64,000 bases of DNA from contig CAJUIL010000008.1 in the NCBI GenBank assembly GCA_910586225.1, forward strand, positions 60,757 through 124,756. The letters run 5' to 3'. This document shows positions 1 through 8,965 of this stretch, in pieces (within the stretch, counting starts at the first letter, position 1; the number at the start of each line of letters is the position of its first letter). Origin of the DNA: an uncultured Eubacterium sp. GTDB lineage: Bacteria; Bacillota; Clostridia; Lachnospirales; Lachnospiraceae. A program made the position numbers and the translations under genes. Under the pieces are notes generated by a model. The model was not told where the DNA came from and did not search any database. It saw only the letters and a program-made list of their open reading frames with translations.

Positions 1-942
1 TTCAAACCGCAGCGGATTCACGCCCGAAGCGATCAGCTGCTTTGCCTCTTCGTTAAAGCAGACGGCATTGTTTTTATGGAAAACATTCGTAGCCTCCACA
101 GATAACGGGCTGTCTACATATACTTCAAAATCTTCAAATCCCGGCAGCAAATGTTCGGATTTGATCCTGCGCATAAAATACAAAAGCTCCTGCGTACGTC
201 CTACGGAAAAGGCAGGGATTACGACGTTGCCGCCGCGGATAAACGTTTCTTTTATCACCTCCGCAAGTGTAACCGCATAATCCGGCGGCGCCGCGTGGAG
301 CTTGTCGCCGTATGTAGATTCCATAATGACATAATCCGCTTCCTCAATATACTGCGGATTACGGATCAGCGGTCGGTTCGCGGTTCCGATATCACCGGAA
401 AAAACAAGTTTTTTCGTCTGCTCTTCTTCTGTGAGCCACAATTCCACACTGGAAGAGCCAAGCAGGTGCCCCGCATCGACAAAGCGCACCCGGATATCTT
501 CACTGATCTCTATTTGCTTGTCGTATTCACACGGCACAAAATGCCCAAGCACACCGATGGCATCATCCATATCGTAAAGCGGCGTTACTTCCGGATTACC
601 GGCCCTCCTTGCCTTGCGGTTGCGCCACTCTGCCTCAAACATCTGAATATGCGCACTGTCCTTTAACATAATATTACAAAGCTCGCAGGTCGCTTTTGTC
701 GCAAAGATCCTCCCGCGAAACCCTCTGCTGTACAACAGCGGCAAAAGCCCGGAATGGTCAATGTGCGCATGGGTCACAAACACATAATCGACCGCAGCGG
801 CATTGACAGGTATCTCCTGATTCTCATACAGATCCGGTCCCTGTTCCATTCCACAGTCGACCAGCATATTTTTTCCTCCAGACTGCACAAAATGACAGCT
901 TCCAGTCACCTCATGCGCAGCTCCTAAAAATTCCAGCAGCAT
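1..942 (-). CDS. MBL-fold/beta-CASP RNA-processing type hydrolase (C-terminus outside window)
   Basis: Translating the minus strand from ATG at 942 gives MLLEFLGAAHEVTGSC and then the metallo-beta-lactamase motif HAHIDHSG, with a further metal ligand region in FSGDIGNRNRPL and VDAGHLLGS. The following stretch (VIMESTYGD, then GGNVVIPAFSVGRTQELL) is the beta-CASP insertion typical of CPSF73/TTHA0252-like RNases with an RNA-specificity domain. The family usually has about 530 residues; here 314 residues are visible and the rest lies left of position 1. A GGGAG ribosome site sits just upstream of the ATG. Family-level role: cytoplasmic RNA endo/exonuclease. The exact substrate is not deducible. 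Confidence 0.85.
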   Translation of the reverse strand, partial: MLLEFLGAAHEVTGSCHFVQSGGKNMLVDCGMEQGPDLYENQEIPVNAAAVDYVFVTHAHIDHSGLLPLLYSRGFRGRIFATKATCELCNIMLKDSAHIQMFEAEWRNRKARRAGNPEVTPLYDMDDAIGVLGHFVPCEYDKQIEISEDIRVRFVDAGHLLGSSSVELWLTEEEQTKKLVFSGDIGTANRPLIRNPQYIEEADYVIMESTYGDKLHAAPPDYAVTLAEVIKETFIRGGNVVIPAFSVGRTQELLYFMRRIKSEHLLPGFEDFEVYVDSPLSVEATNVFHKNNAVCFNEEAKQLIASGVNPLRFE

Positions 943-1057
943 ACTACTCTCTCCCTTCTGTATCTGTATTTTTTTCTATTTTTTCTAAATGCGTAACAGC
1001 TCCTACTGACTCACATTTGGACCATCTGCAAAATATCCTTAAGATATCCGCCGCCAA

Positions 1058-2287
1058 TTAAAATATATTGGAAAACCAGCCAGTGACCATCTCATCGAAG
1101 ATAAAGCGCGCTTCCTGATTGGTCAGCGCCAGCTCATATTCCGCTTTCCCCCTGCGGCTTTTTACGACCTGCAGTACCTTTAAATATCCACTGGCCAGCA
1201 ATAGCCCCCAGACAGCCGATTTTTTGAAATCCAGATCATTAAATGCAAGCTCTTCGTCCACCTGCGCATAGAAAGAATTTCCAAGCAGCAGCTCTTCCAT
1301 AATCAGCTTTGTATCAATATCGGTTTTAAGGATCAGCAATCCGGCTAAACGGTTCGAGCTGGTGTTGGCCCAATAATATTTAAGCTCCTTGTACTTTAAA
1401 AAATTCGTAATGGACCAAGGATTGTAAATATGATCATTCCCACCAAAGCGAAACCCATCATACCACCGCCTGACCCCGGATATTTGGCCCTGCAGCCCAA
1501 ACTCCGTAAGCGCTCCTATAACTTCCTTCTCCGTAAAGCCAAAAGCGTCCTCATACATTGGAGAGGTCGTCGTTACAACAGCAAGGTTATTCAGATCTGA
1601 AAAGATCGATTCCTTGCTGACTCTTGTTATGCCTGTCATAATTCCGCGCTCTAAAAATGGGTTCGTCTTAAACGTAGCATTCATAAACATTCGGATCAGC
1701 TGTGTCAGCTGCTCCCAGTATCCCCATACATAAGCTTCCTGCATCGGCGTATCGTATTCGTCCAACAGGATAATGACCTTTTTTCCATAAGCTTGATATA
1801 GATATTCGGAAAGCCGGTTCAGCGACAGGCTTAATTCATCCGTGCTTACCACCCCGCCGTCCACAGTTTCAAACCGCTTTGACTCCGCCCACAAGCTGTC
1901 ATCCTTTAGAAAAAAGGCGTGCCTGCGATATTCCTGCGCAACCAGACGGCTGATCAGCCTGCACGCTGACTGATCGTTATCTGACTTTACCGCAGCAAAG
2001 CTTAAAAAGATAACCGGATAGGTTCCCTGCAGCTTGCGGTACTTTTCCTCCTCCCAGATGCTCAGATTTTCAAACAGATCACTTCTTCCGGCATATGAAA
2101 AGGAGAAAAAGCAGTCCAGCATATTCATGACAAGCGTCTTGCCGAATCTGCGGGGACGAGTGATCAATGTTACTGTGTCTCCATTCTCCCACCACTCTTT
2201 GATAAAATACGTTTTATCTACATAAAAATATTGATTTTCAATAATTTTGCTAAAATCCTGCTCCCCAATCGCTACCGTCCTTGCCAT
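1058..2287 (-). CDS. AAA-ATPase-like protein, shortened form lacking its C-terminal nuclease-like domain
   Basis: 409 residues. The N-terminus shows the AAA-ATPase-like (DUF1703-type) signature: FYVDKTYFIKEWW followed by the unusual P-loop TRPRRFGKTLVMNML, and a Walker B strand VIILLDEYDTPMQEA. Proteins of this family normally run past 500 residues and end in a PD-(D/E)XK_9 nuclease-like domain. Here the frame stops right after FIFDEMVTGWFSNIF, where that domain should begin, so this looks like a truncated member. It lies directly downstream of sigE, a position where sporulating Firmicutes often carry sigG. Ribosome site GGAAGGAT precedes the ATG. Cellular role unknown; the family is abundant in gut Clostridia and Bacteroidetes. 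Confidence 0.75.
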   Translation of the reverse strand: MARTVAIGEQDFSKIIENQYFYVDKTYFIKEWWENGDTVTLITRPRRFGKTLVMNMLDCFFSFSYAGRSDLFENLSIWEEEKYRKLQGTYPVIFLSFAAVKSDNDQSACRLISRLVAQEYRRHAFFLKDDSLWAESKRFETVDGGVVSTDELSLSLNRLSEYLYQAYGKKVIILLDEYDTPMQEAYVWGYWEQLTQLIRMFMNATFKTNPFLERGIMTGITRVSKESIFSDLNNLAVVTTTSPMYEDAFGFTEKEVIGALTEFGLQGQISGVRRWYDGFRFGGNDHIYNPWSITNFLKYKELKYYWANTSSNRLAGLLILKTDIDTKLIMEELLLGNSFYAQVDEELAFNDLDFKKSAVWGLLLASGYLKVLQVVKSRRGKAEYELALTNQEARFIFDEMVTGWFSNIF

Positions 2288-2353
2288 ACCATCCTTCCTC
2301 TTTCTGCCTTTCTCTTATTGTATCTTGCATATGCCGAAAAAGCAAGCCCTACG

Positions 2354-3094
2354 TTATTCAAACCGCACAATCTCTTTGCGAAGCCGCTTCATGATCTTTT
2401 TCTCCAGCCTGGATATATACGACTGCGAGATTCCAAGCAGATCCGCCACTTCCTTTTGCGTCATCTCATTCCCTTCGGGTGTGTTATACCCAAACCGCAG
2501 CTCCACGATCATTTTTTCCCTGCCGGACAGCTGGTCAACGGCGTTGCGCAGCAGCTTTTTCTCCACCTCGGACTCCATATCCTTCGAAATAATATCGTCC
2601 TCTGTCCCAAGGATATCCGACAGCAGCAGCTCGTTTCCGTCCCAGTCCACGTTCAGCGGCTCGTCAATGGACACCTCCAGCTTGGTCTTACTTGTACGCC
2701 GCAGATGCATCAAGATCTCATTTTCAATACAGCGGGAAGCATACGTCGCAAGCTTGATGTTTTTTGCCGGATTAAACGTATTGATCGCCTTAATCAGTCC
2801 GATCGTCCCGATGGATATCAGATCTTCCACACCGACTCCCGTATTGTCAAATTTTTTTGCTATGTAAACGACGAGCCGTAAATTGTGCTCGATCAAAAGG
2901 CTTTTCGCTTCCTCCGTCTTTTTTCCCTCTCCGGAAAGCCTTGCAATGCATTCATTTTCCTGCTCCGGCTCCAGCGGCGACGGCAGTACATCCGCCCCGC
3001 CGATGTACCATACTTCCTGCTCTGGCTCCGGAAACTTCAATAGGTAATGAAACGTCCCAATCATCCTTTGTACTATCTGCTCCATCCCTTTCAT
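2354..3094 (-). CDS. sigE: Sporulation sigma factor SigE (mother-cell, early)
   Basis: 246 residues, close to the 239 of Bacillus pro-sigma-E. Region 2 is recognisable (LLIEHNLRLVVYIAKKF, then VEDLISIGTIGLIKAI and LATYASRCIENEILM), as is region 4.2 (TQKEVADLLGISQSYISRLE). The N-terminal stretch up to roughly IGGADVLPSPL matches the pro-sequence and cleavage region that SpoIIGA removes. The ATG overlaps the stop codon of spoIIGA by 4 bp (ATGA), with AGGAGG 5 nt upstream, so the two are translationally coupled. Known role: directs RNA polymerase to early mother-cell sporulation genes. It is expressed with spoIIGA from the promoter near 3945-3977. Confidence 0.96.
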   Translation of the reverse strand: MKGMEQIVQRMIGTFHYLLKFPEPEQEVWYIGGADVLPSPLEPEQENECIARLSGEGKKTEEAKSLLIEHNLRLVVYIAKKFDNTGVGVEDLISIGTIGLIKAINTFNPAKNIKLATYASRCIENEILMHLRRTSKTKLEVSIDEPLNVDWDGNELLLSDILGTEDDIISKDMESEVEKKLLRNAVDQLSGREKMIVELRFGYNTPEGNEMTQKEVADLLGISQSYISRLEKKIMKRLRKEIVRFE

Positions 3095-3888
3095 ATCTGC
3101 CTCCTGTTATTTTCTTGTGGATTGATGATCATACTGTATGGTTTATTCTGAAACAACGCATGGTCCGCCAGTCCCAGCACCGCCCGCTTGCTGCTCTTAG
3201 TGCCGTTTGCGGATGCAATGTTTAGTTCCTCGATCGTAACTGCCTCCAGCAGCCCGCAGCGGCAGCCAAGTGATTCATACGGGATCAGCCGGACAGACTG
3301 CGCGGCTCCGAACGCCTCTTCATAGAGCTTGCGGTCAATCATGCTGACCGGCTTGCCTTCATATGGATCGGTCAGCAGGTTTCCGCTGTCACAAAGCGCC
3401 TTTACATAAATCCGCCTGCCATTTTGACAAAGCTCCGCTTCCACATACCGCGTGCGGCTTTGAAACTGTCTGCGCAGCCACAAGCTGGACGCTGGCAGCC
3501 CTACCAACGCTATGCCGATCGCCATTTGATATGAAAAAAAGCCTCCCGCGCCTGTCTGCAGCCACTCCACCGCTCCACCAAGAATCAAAAAAGCAAAGTA
3601 AGCAATACATAGGTCAGAAAAAAAATCGTGTTTTGATTTTTGTCGAAAACAGTAGAATAATACTGCCGGATTTAAAAGAAAATGTACGGTCAGCAGATAA
3701 GCGGCCGGACTTTGGCAAGCCAGGAACAGCACGCAGCTTGCAGCCGATGCGAGCAGCGCCCCAGATACAATACGATACGCCCGCACCCTGCGCCTTCGGA
3801 ATAAATGCACAGCCAGCAACGCCGCCAGGTCTGCCAAAAAATTGTTCACCGCAAGAACGTCTATGTAAACTTCATAGATTGCCCCCAC
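3091..3888 (-). CDS. spoIIGA: Sigma-E processing peptidase SpoIIGA
   Basis: 265 residues beginning at a GTG codon (GTGGGGGCA). The N-terminal half is a run of hydrophobic segments (VLAVNNFLADLAALLAVHL and several more), consistent with about five membrane helices. The C-terminal half holds the aspartic-protease-like motif LCDSGNLLTDP, with its single catalytic Asp, characteristic of SpoIIGA. Known role: membrane protease in the mother-cell face of the sporulation septum that cleaves pro-sigma-E on a signal from the forespore. It sits immediately upstream of sigE with a 4-bp overlap. The upstream promoter has the long spacer and Spo0A-like boxes described separately. Confidence 0.93.
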   Translation of the reverse strand: MGAIYEVYIDVLAVNNFLADLAALLAVHLFRRRRVRAYRIVSGALLASAASCVLFLACQSPAAYLLTVHFLLNPAVLFYCFRQKSKHDFFSDLCIAYFAFLILGGAVEWLQTGAGGFFSYQMAIGIALVGLPASSLWLRRQFQSRTRYVEAELCQNGRRIYVKALCDSGNLLTDPYEGKPVSMIDRKLYEEAFGAAQSVRLIPYESLGCRCGLLEAVTIEELNIASANGTKSSKRAVLGLADHALFQNKPYSMIINPQENNRRQI

Positions 3889-3944
3889 CCCCGTCCTTCA
3901 TCTTAAAAGCTGCAACAGCTGGCTGCGCTGCCGCAGTTTGTTTT

Positions 3945-4012
3945 ATTTTATTCAATCAGACCATAAAAAAATGTCAAACTTCCTAAATTACGCCGGAAAC
4001 ATTGCTGACGAA
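3945..4012 (-). promoter_or_regulatory. spoIIGA-sigE promoter with Spo0A-like boxes and a 21-bp spacer
   Basis: On the minus strand, TTGACA (3972-3977) is followed after 21 nt by TAAAAT (3945-3950). The long spacing echoes the Bacillus spoIIG promoter, which has 22 bp and needs phosphorylated Spo0A. One Spo0A-like box (TTTGACA, one mismatch to TTCGACA) overlaps the -35, and another (TTCGTCA, 4006-4012, one mismatch) lies about 30 bp upstream. This arrangement suggests direct Spo0A activation with sigma-A polymerase. Confidence 0.6.
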
Positions 4013-4041
4013 ATCCCCGCAAAAGCGCCTTCATAATACAG

Positions 4042-4086
4042 AAAAAACTGCCCGGATCTAGGGAACAATTCCCTTTATCCGGACAG
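4042..4086 (-). terminator. Intrinsic terminator after ftsZ
   Basis: An inverted repeat (4048-4086) pairs CTGTCCGGAT and AGGGAA with their complements around a short AATT-type loop. On the minus strand it is followed by a run of six T (4042-4047). It closes the dcw transcription unit and separates it from the spoIIGA promoter. Confidence 0.8.
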
Positions 4087-4205
4087 CCTATGTGTCATCG
4101 TAAATATTAAATATTGTTTTCATTTTCGGAAAATAATAACGTATGTTCCGTACCGTATGTAATACTCCCATAGATCTTCTATACAGCAATTTACTTTTCA
4201 ACAGC

Positions 4206-5447
4206 TTACTTCTTCGGATTCTGCAAAAAACCTGGGATCTTGATATCCTTTACCGGAACGGTGCTTTCCGGCTTCTTTGGCTTGTTGATCCCATATAGAT
4301 TCTGCTGCGGCATCTGTCCAACGCCTGCTCCAGCGGTAGCTGCATTGGAAAATCCGCCTGTGGAAGCTTGTCCCGGCGCAACATTACCCGTACGGCTCGG
4401 AAACGGCGTTGCTGTCGTCCGTCCGCCTGCCGGGCTTGCTCCGCCATATTTCATGCCTGCCATTCCAGGCATCAGCGACGGCTTTGGCTTGTCCTCCACA
4501 TCCTCGATCCCGGTCGCGATCACAGTAATCGTCGCTTCATCTGAGCGGGATTCATCGTACTTGGCTCCAAAAATAATATTTGCATTTTCTCCGACCAGAT
4601 CGCGCACATAGCCTACGGCGTCGTTGGCATCCAATAACGAGATCGCGCCGGAAATATTTATGATCACATGGGTAGCCCCACAGATATCCGTATCCAAAAG
4701 CGGAGAAGAAACCGCCAGCTTGACCGCCTCGATCGCTTTCTCGTCGCCCTTTGCCATACCGATGCCGATATGAGCAAGACCCTTGTCCTTCATAACCGTC
4801 TGCACATCCGCAAAGTCCAGATTGATCAGCGCTGGCAGATTGATCAGGTCTGTGATACCCTGTACACCTTGCTGCAGCACCTCGTCCGCTTTTTTCAGCG
4901 CATCAGGCATCGTCGTCCTGCGGTCCACAATTTCCAGCAGCTTGTCATTCGGAATTACGATCAATGTATCTACGCCTTCTTTTAAACGCTCAATACCAGA
5001 GATCGCATTGACCATACGCGCCTTAGCTTCAAATGTAAACGGCTTTGTAACAACCCCAACTGTCAATATCCCCTTGTTCTTTGCAATCTTAGCTACAACC
5101 GGCGCCGCGCCTGTTCCGGTACCGCCGCCCATCCCGCACGTAACAAAGATCATGTCCGCCCCTTCTACAACGGAAGACAACTCCTCCGCGCTCTCCTCTG
5201 CAGCCTTCATACCCACCTCTGGGTCGGCGCCTGCTCCAAGACCTTTCGTCAGCTTTTCCCCGATCTGGATTAACGTAGGTGCCTTGCAAAGCATTAACGC
5301 CTGTTTATCTGTATTTACGCCGACGAATTCCACTCCGCCGATATTTTCATCAATCATTCTATTTACTGCATTGTTACCTGCACCACCGACCCCGATAACA
5401 ATGATCTTCGCACTGGAATCTGCTTCTGTTGTTGTAATTTCAAGCAA
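4206..5447 (-). CDS. ftsZ: Cell division GTPase FtsZ
   Basis: 413 residues with the tubulin signature GGGTGTG (in CGMGGGTGTGAAP), the N-terminal nucleotide loop IGVGGAGNNAVNRM and the T7 region NLDFADVQTVM that completes the neighbour's active site. A Gly/Ala/Pro-rich linker follows residue ~320, and the protein ends with the conserved C-terminal peptide VKDIKIPGFLQNPKK that docks membrane anchors. Role: polymerises as the Z ring at midcell and recruits the division machinery. It is the last gene of the dcw cluster, with its own likely promoter at 5519-5547. No ftsA is adjacent, so the membrane tether is probably SepF or another protein encoded elsewhere. Confidence 0.98.
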   Translation of the reverse strand: MLEITTTEADSSAKIIVIGVGGAGNNAVNRMIDENIGGVEFVGVNTDKQALMLCKAPTLIQIGEKLTKGLGAGADPEVGMKAAEESAEELSSVVEGADMIFVTCGMGGGTGTGAAPVVAKIAKNKGILTVGVVTKPFTFEAKARMVNAISGIERLKEGVDTLIVIPNDKLLEIVDRRTTMPDALKKADEVLQQGVQGITDLINLPALINLDFADVQTVMKDKGLAHIGIGMAKGDEKAIEAVKLAVSSPLLDTDICGATHVIINISGAISLLDANDAVGYVRDLVGENANIIFGAKYDESRSDEATITVIATGIEDVEDKPKPSLMPGMAGMKYGGASPAGGRTTATPFPSRTGNVAPGQASTGGFSNAATAGAGVGQMPQQNLYGINKPKKPESTVPVKDIKIPGFLQNPKK

Positions 5448-5518
5448 AGGTAATACCTCCTTAATTTATACATAATCTGTGTCAGCTTCATCCGGACACA
5501 ATATAACTCCTGAACTCT

Positions 5519-5547
5519 ATAATATTATTTTTTTCGGATAAAATCAA
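5519..5547 (-). promoter_or_regulatory. Likely sigma-A promoter for ftsZ
   Basis: Minus strand TTGATT (5542-5547), 17-nt spacer, TATTAT (5519-5524), lying in the 137-bp gap between ftsQ and ftsZ and about 70 bp from the ftsZ start codon. Confidence 0.55.
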
Positions 5548-5584
5548 CCAGTTATTGAAAATTTTTCAAAAAATATAGTCCGCT

Positions 5585-6331
5585 TTAATCCGGTTCAAAA
5601 ATAATATCGGTCGTCAGAGGTGTCCAGTTTTCCAAATGAAGCGTCCCCTTCTTCCCCTTTAGCTGCGGCATGATCGCATCCAGCCGCATGACCTTTTCCA
5701 CCAGATATTCAGAATCCCCGATCTCTGCTTTGACTTTCCCAAAAACTGCAGACAGGCTGCGATCCTCCCGGAATGCGATCATCTCCGGCACAAGCTCGTA
5801 TTTCATTAGCTGCTGGGAAAAGGTCAAAAGCAGCGACAGCGCCTGTTCGTCTTTTAAATTCAGCTTTTCATAAACAATGACCTTCCGGCATTCGATACCG
5901 TCCACCTTCGGTACATTTTCAATCTTCCGTTTGGAAATCTCAACGACAAATCCGTCCTTATCAAAATATACGTTCCTGTCATTTGCCTGTATGTAACCGA
6001 TCATTGCTTTTTCATATACCTGGATATGGATCTCATCCGGCGCAAGCAGCTCGATCTCCATCTCTTCGATAAATGGGATCTCCTTCATCTTAAACAAACG
6101 GTACTTTAAAACTACATACAGCGTATTCCAGGAATACTCATCGTTTAATACACTGTCCTTTATCTGCTGATCGGAATACAGTTCGTTTCCGCTTACCTGT
6201 ACTTTTTTTAATTTAAATCCTGTTACGGCGATAAGTACTGCCACAGCGGCAAGCAAAATAAATACCAGCAAAATCAAAAGCAGCCTTTTTCTCCTTGCCC
6301 GCTTCTTCCGGTTTTTTCTAATCATGACCAC
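5585..6331 (-). CDS. ftsQ: Division protein FtsQ/DivIB
   Basis: 248 residues. A very basic cytoplasmic N-terminus (RKNRKKRARRKR) leads to one membrane helix (LLLILLVFILLAAVAVLIAV). It is followed by a POTRA-type segment starting FKLKKVQVSGNELYSDQQI and a beta-rich extracytoplasmic domain. This is the standard DivIB/FtsQ layout. Role: part of the FtsQ-FtsL-FtsB division complex outside the membrane that regulates septal peptidoglycan synthesis. The start overlaps the ftsW end by 14 bp, showing co-translation. An ATG two codons in (6325) is an alternative start. In many relatives murG lies between ftsW and this gene; it is absent here. Confidence 0.9.
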   Translation of the reverse strand: MVMIRKNRKKRARRKRLLLILLVFILLAAVAVLIAVTGFKLKKVQVSGNELYSDQQIKDSVLNDEYSWNTLYVVLKYRLFKMKEIPFIEEMEIELLAPDEIHIQVYEKAMIGYIQANDRNVYFDKDGFVVEISKRKIENVPKVDGIECRKVIVYEKLNLKDEQALSLLLTFSQQLMKYELVPEMIAFREDRSLSAVFGKVKAEIGDSEYLVEKVMRLDAIMPQLKGKKGTLHLENWTPLTTDIIFEPD

Positions 6332-7463
6332 TACCTTCCAGACGGATTCCCCTTGATACGCTTAACGCAAGCCCCATTTCCGCAAGTAAAAAGCTGGTGG
6401 CCGTGCCGCCGTAGCTGATAAACGGCAGCGTGATCCCGGTATTTGGGATCGTATTCGTAACAACGGAAATATTCAAGATCACCTGTATCGCAATATGCGC
6501 CATAATGCCCGATACGATCAGCGCACCATACAGATCCGCCGCGTTATTGGATATGACCATCAGCCGCCAGATCAGCAGCAAAAACAGCAAAATAACACAT
6601 ACTGCCCCAAACAGCCCCAGCTCCTCACATATGATCGAAAACACCATGTCGTTTTGCGCCTCTGGAACAAATCCCAGTTTTTGCATACTCTGTCCAAGGC
6701 CCTTTCCGAACAATCCGCCGGAGCCAATGGCATATAGCGCCTGAAGCGTCTGGAACGCGGTATCGCTCGTATATTTTTCCGGATGCAGCCACGCATCGAT
6801 ACGCTGCATCCGGTATTCCGCCGCCATAATGAACAAAACGCCGCCGCCCACAACGCCTGACGCAAACAAAGCGATAAACTGTCCAAACTTTGGACTTGCC
6901 ACAAAAGTTATGACGATCGCGATACCAAGAATAATAATACCCGTACTCAGATTTTCATAAGCTACAACGACAAAGATCGGCACGATCATCAGCATGACCT
7001 TGATCAGGTTCAAAAACTTTCCAATCTGCTTAGGTATGCGGCATACGAGTCCTGCAAGAAACAAGATCATCGCCAGCTTCGCAAACTCAGACGGCTGGAA
7101 GTTCAAAGGGCCAATCTCGATCCACCTGGAAGAACCCCCGGCTTCACTTCCAACCCCCGGTATGAGAACTACCACGCACAGCCCAAATGAAACCAGATAC
7201 GCAAGATTTCCAAAATGAAACCACAAATGATAGTCGATCCTTGCAATGACCAGCATTGCTAAAAATCCAAGCATTACAGCCAATCCCTGACGCCTTAAAT
7301 AATGCATGGAATCGTTGTGATTGAGATTCGCTTCATAAGCGCTGACGCTGTAAAGCATTACCAGTCCAAACCCAACTAAAAAAATAATGAGGAACAACAG
7401 GCTGTAATCAAAATATTTGGTTTTCTTCGTTTTCTTTTGTCTCGTCCTGTTTTGTCTGCCCAC
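6318..7463 (-). CDS. ftsW: Septal peptidoglycan polymerase FtsW (SEDS family)
   Basis: 381 residues with about ten hydrophobic helices. SEDS landmarks are visible: LNFQPSEFAKLAMI, ENLSTGIIIL, the large extracellular loop after it, KLGFVPEAQNDMVFSIICEELG and the C-terminal FISYGGTATSFLLAEMGLAL. Role: glycosyltransferase that polymerises lipid II at the septum together with a class B penicillin-binding protein. Position between murD and ftsQ in the dcw cluster supports FtsW. SpoVE, a close paralogue used for the spore cortex, cannot be excluded by motif alone. Confidence 0.92.
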   Translation of the reverse strand: MGRQNRTRQKKTKKTKYFDYSLLFLIIFLVGFGLVMLYSVSAYEANLNHNDSMHYLRRQGLAVMLGFLAMLVIARIDYHLWFHFGNLAYLVSFGLCVVVLIPGVGSEAGGSSRWIEIGPLNFQPSEFAKLAMILFLAGLVCRIPKQIGKFLNLIKVMLMIVPIFVVVAYENLSTGIIILGIAIVITFVASPKFGQFIALFASGVVGGGVLFIMAAEYRMQRIDAWLHPEKYTSDTAFQTLQALYAIGSGGLFGKGLGQSMQKLGFVPEAQNDMVFSIICEELGLFGAVCVILLFLLLIWRLMVISNNAADLYGALIVSGIMAHIAIQVILNISVVTNTIPNTGITLPFISYGGTATSFLLAEMGLALSVSRGIRLEGSGHD

Positions 7464-7536
7464 TCTTACAACTCCTGATTTTTTCTATATCAGTCCGGAG
7501 CCGCAGCCTGCCGGAATCTTGCGTACCGTGTTCCTT

Positions 7537-8916
7537 TTATCCTTTCTGCAGATAGCCTCGCACGATTTCTTTAAATATCTGCCCGCGTTTTTCGTAATTC
7601 ACAAACATATCCCAGCTTGCGCAAGCAGGCGAAAGCAGCACTGCCTCCCCTGGCCTTGCGTTGTCATGACAACAGCTGACCGCTTCCTCTAACGACTCGC
7701 ATTTTATAATATCCGTAAATCCCTTTTCTTCTGCCTCTTTTGCGATCTTTTCTTTGGTAGCCCCAATCAATACGAGCTTTACCACCTTGCCGTCAAACGC
7801 CTGGATCCAATCCCCATACTCCGACTGCTTATCATAGCCGCCGCCGATCAGCCAGGTCGGCCGCTCCATAGCGCGGATGCCCTGGATCGCCGCATCCGGA
7901 TTCGTTGCCTTGGAATCATTATAATAGCGCACACCCGCTATTTCCTCCACATATTCTATTCTATGCTCAACAGCCTGAAAACTTTTCAATACCTGCACAA
8001 TTTTTTCCAGAGGAACGCCAAGCGCCAGCGTAACAGCTGCAGCCGCCATAACATTTTCGTAATTATGCGTACCCAAAAGATTTAATTCACACACATCCAA
8101 AAGCTTTTTTACCCCGTCCGCAGACGCCAAAAAAATACTTCCATTTTCCAGATATAGCCCGCGCTCCAGCTTCGTTTTGCTGCTAAAATAAATGACGTTT
8201 AAATTTTCCTGCAGTTTGTTTCCAAACGTGCGCAGCGCTTCGTCCTCATAATTGAGTACACAAGTCTGCCCCGGCTTTTGGTTTTTCACGATGGACTGCT
8301 TGACTGCCCGATAGCATTCCATCGTATGATGCCTGTTCAGATGGTCGGGCGTAATATTTAAGACCGCCGACACCTCCGGGCAGAACGTATCCGCCGTCTC
8401 CAGCTGAAAGCTGCTGATCTCTGCAGCCGTTACCGTCTGATCGGTCATTTCCAGTGCCAGAGACGTATATGGAATACCGATATTTCCAACAACCTTCACA
8501 TCCGCAAAATGGCTCTTTAAGATCTCTCCGGTCAGCGCCGTCGTTGTCGTCTTGCCGTTTGTACCTGTGATCGCCGCCAGACGCCCTTTCGCGCAGCGGT
8601 AAGCCAGTTCAATCTCTCCCCACAGCACAACGCCTTGTTCTTTCAGCAGCTGCACCAACGGGACATCCAAAGGCACGCCTGGGCTTAGCACTGCAAGCTG
8701 CAGGCCAAGACCTGCAAGCGCCTGCGCGTCTATCTGACCAAGCACGATCTTGACATTGCGCAGCGCTTCGGATTTTGACCGGATATCCGCCTCGCACAAA
8801 TCTGCATTTGCGTCATATACTATCGTATCCGCACCTTTGCTTATCAGCAGCTTTGCCGCCGCAATGCCGCTTAAGCCAGTGCCGACAACCAGAACCCTTT
8901 TTCCTTTTAACTCCAT
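7537..8916 (-). CDS. murD: UDP-N-acetylmuramoyl-L-alanine--D-glutamate ligase MurD
   Basis: 459 residues from the ATG at 8916, chosen because AGGAGG lies just upstream and MELKGKRVLVVGTGLSG is the family's natural N-terminus; a longer frame exists but lacks a ribosome site. Motifs: Rossmann-like N-domain, ATP loop AAITGTNGKTTTTAL, central-domain NITPDHLNRHHTM, and C-terminal YNDSKATNPDAAIQGI. Role: cytoplasmic Mur ligase adding D-Glu to UDP-MurNAc-Ala. The next step (MurE) and MurF are not encoded here. Lies 49 bp after mraY and 73 bp before ftsW. Confidence 0.96.
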   Translation of the reverse strand: MELKGKRVLVVGTGLSGIAAAKLLISKGADTIVYDANADLCEADIRSKSEALRNVKIVLGQIDAQALAGLGLQLAVLSPGVPLDVPLVQLLKEQGVVLWGEIELAYRCAKGRLAAITGTNGKTTTTALTGEILKSHFADVKVVGNIGIPYTSLALEMTDQTVTAAEISSFQLETADTFCPEVSAVLNITPDHLNRHHTMECYRAVKQSIVKNQKPGQTCVLNYEDEALRTFGNKLQENLNVIYFSSKTKLERGLYLENGSIFLASADGVKKLLDVCELNLLGTHNYENVMAAAAVTLALGVPLEKIVQVLKSFQAVEHRIEYVEEIAGVRYYNDSKATNPDAAIQGIRAMERPTWLIGGGYDKQSEYGDWIQAFDGKVVKLVLIGATKEKIAKEAEEKGFTDIIKCESLEEAVSCCHDNARPGEAVLLSPACASWDMFVNYEKRGQIFKEIVRGYLQKG

Positions 8917-8965
8917 TGTATTTCCTCCTGTAGGCAGCTCTGTATCAGGCAGGAGCCGCCGTCTG

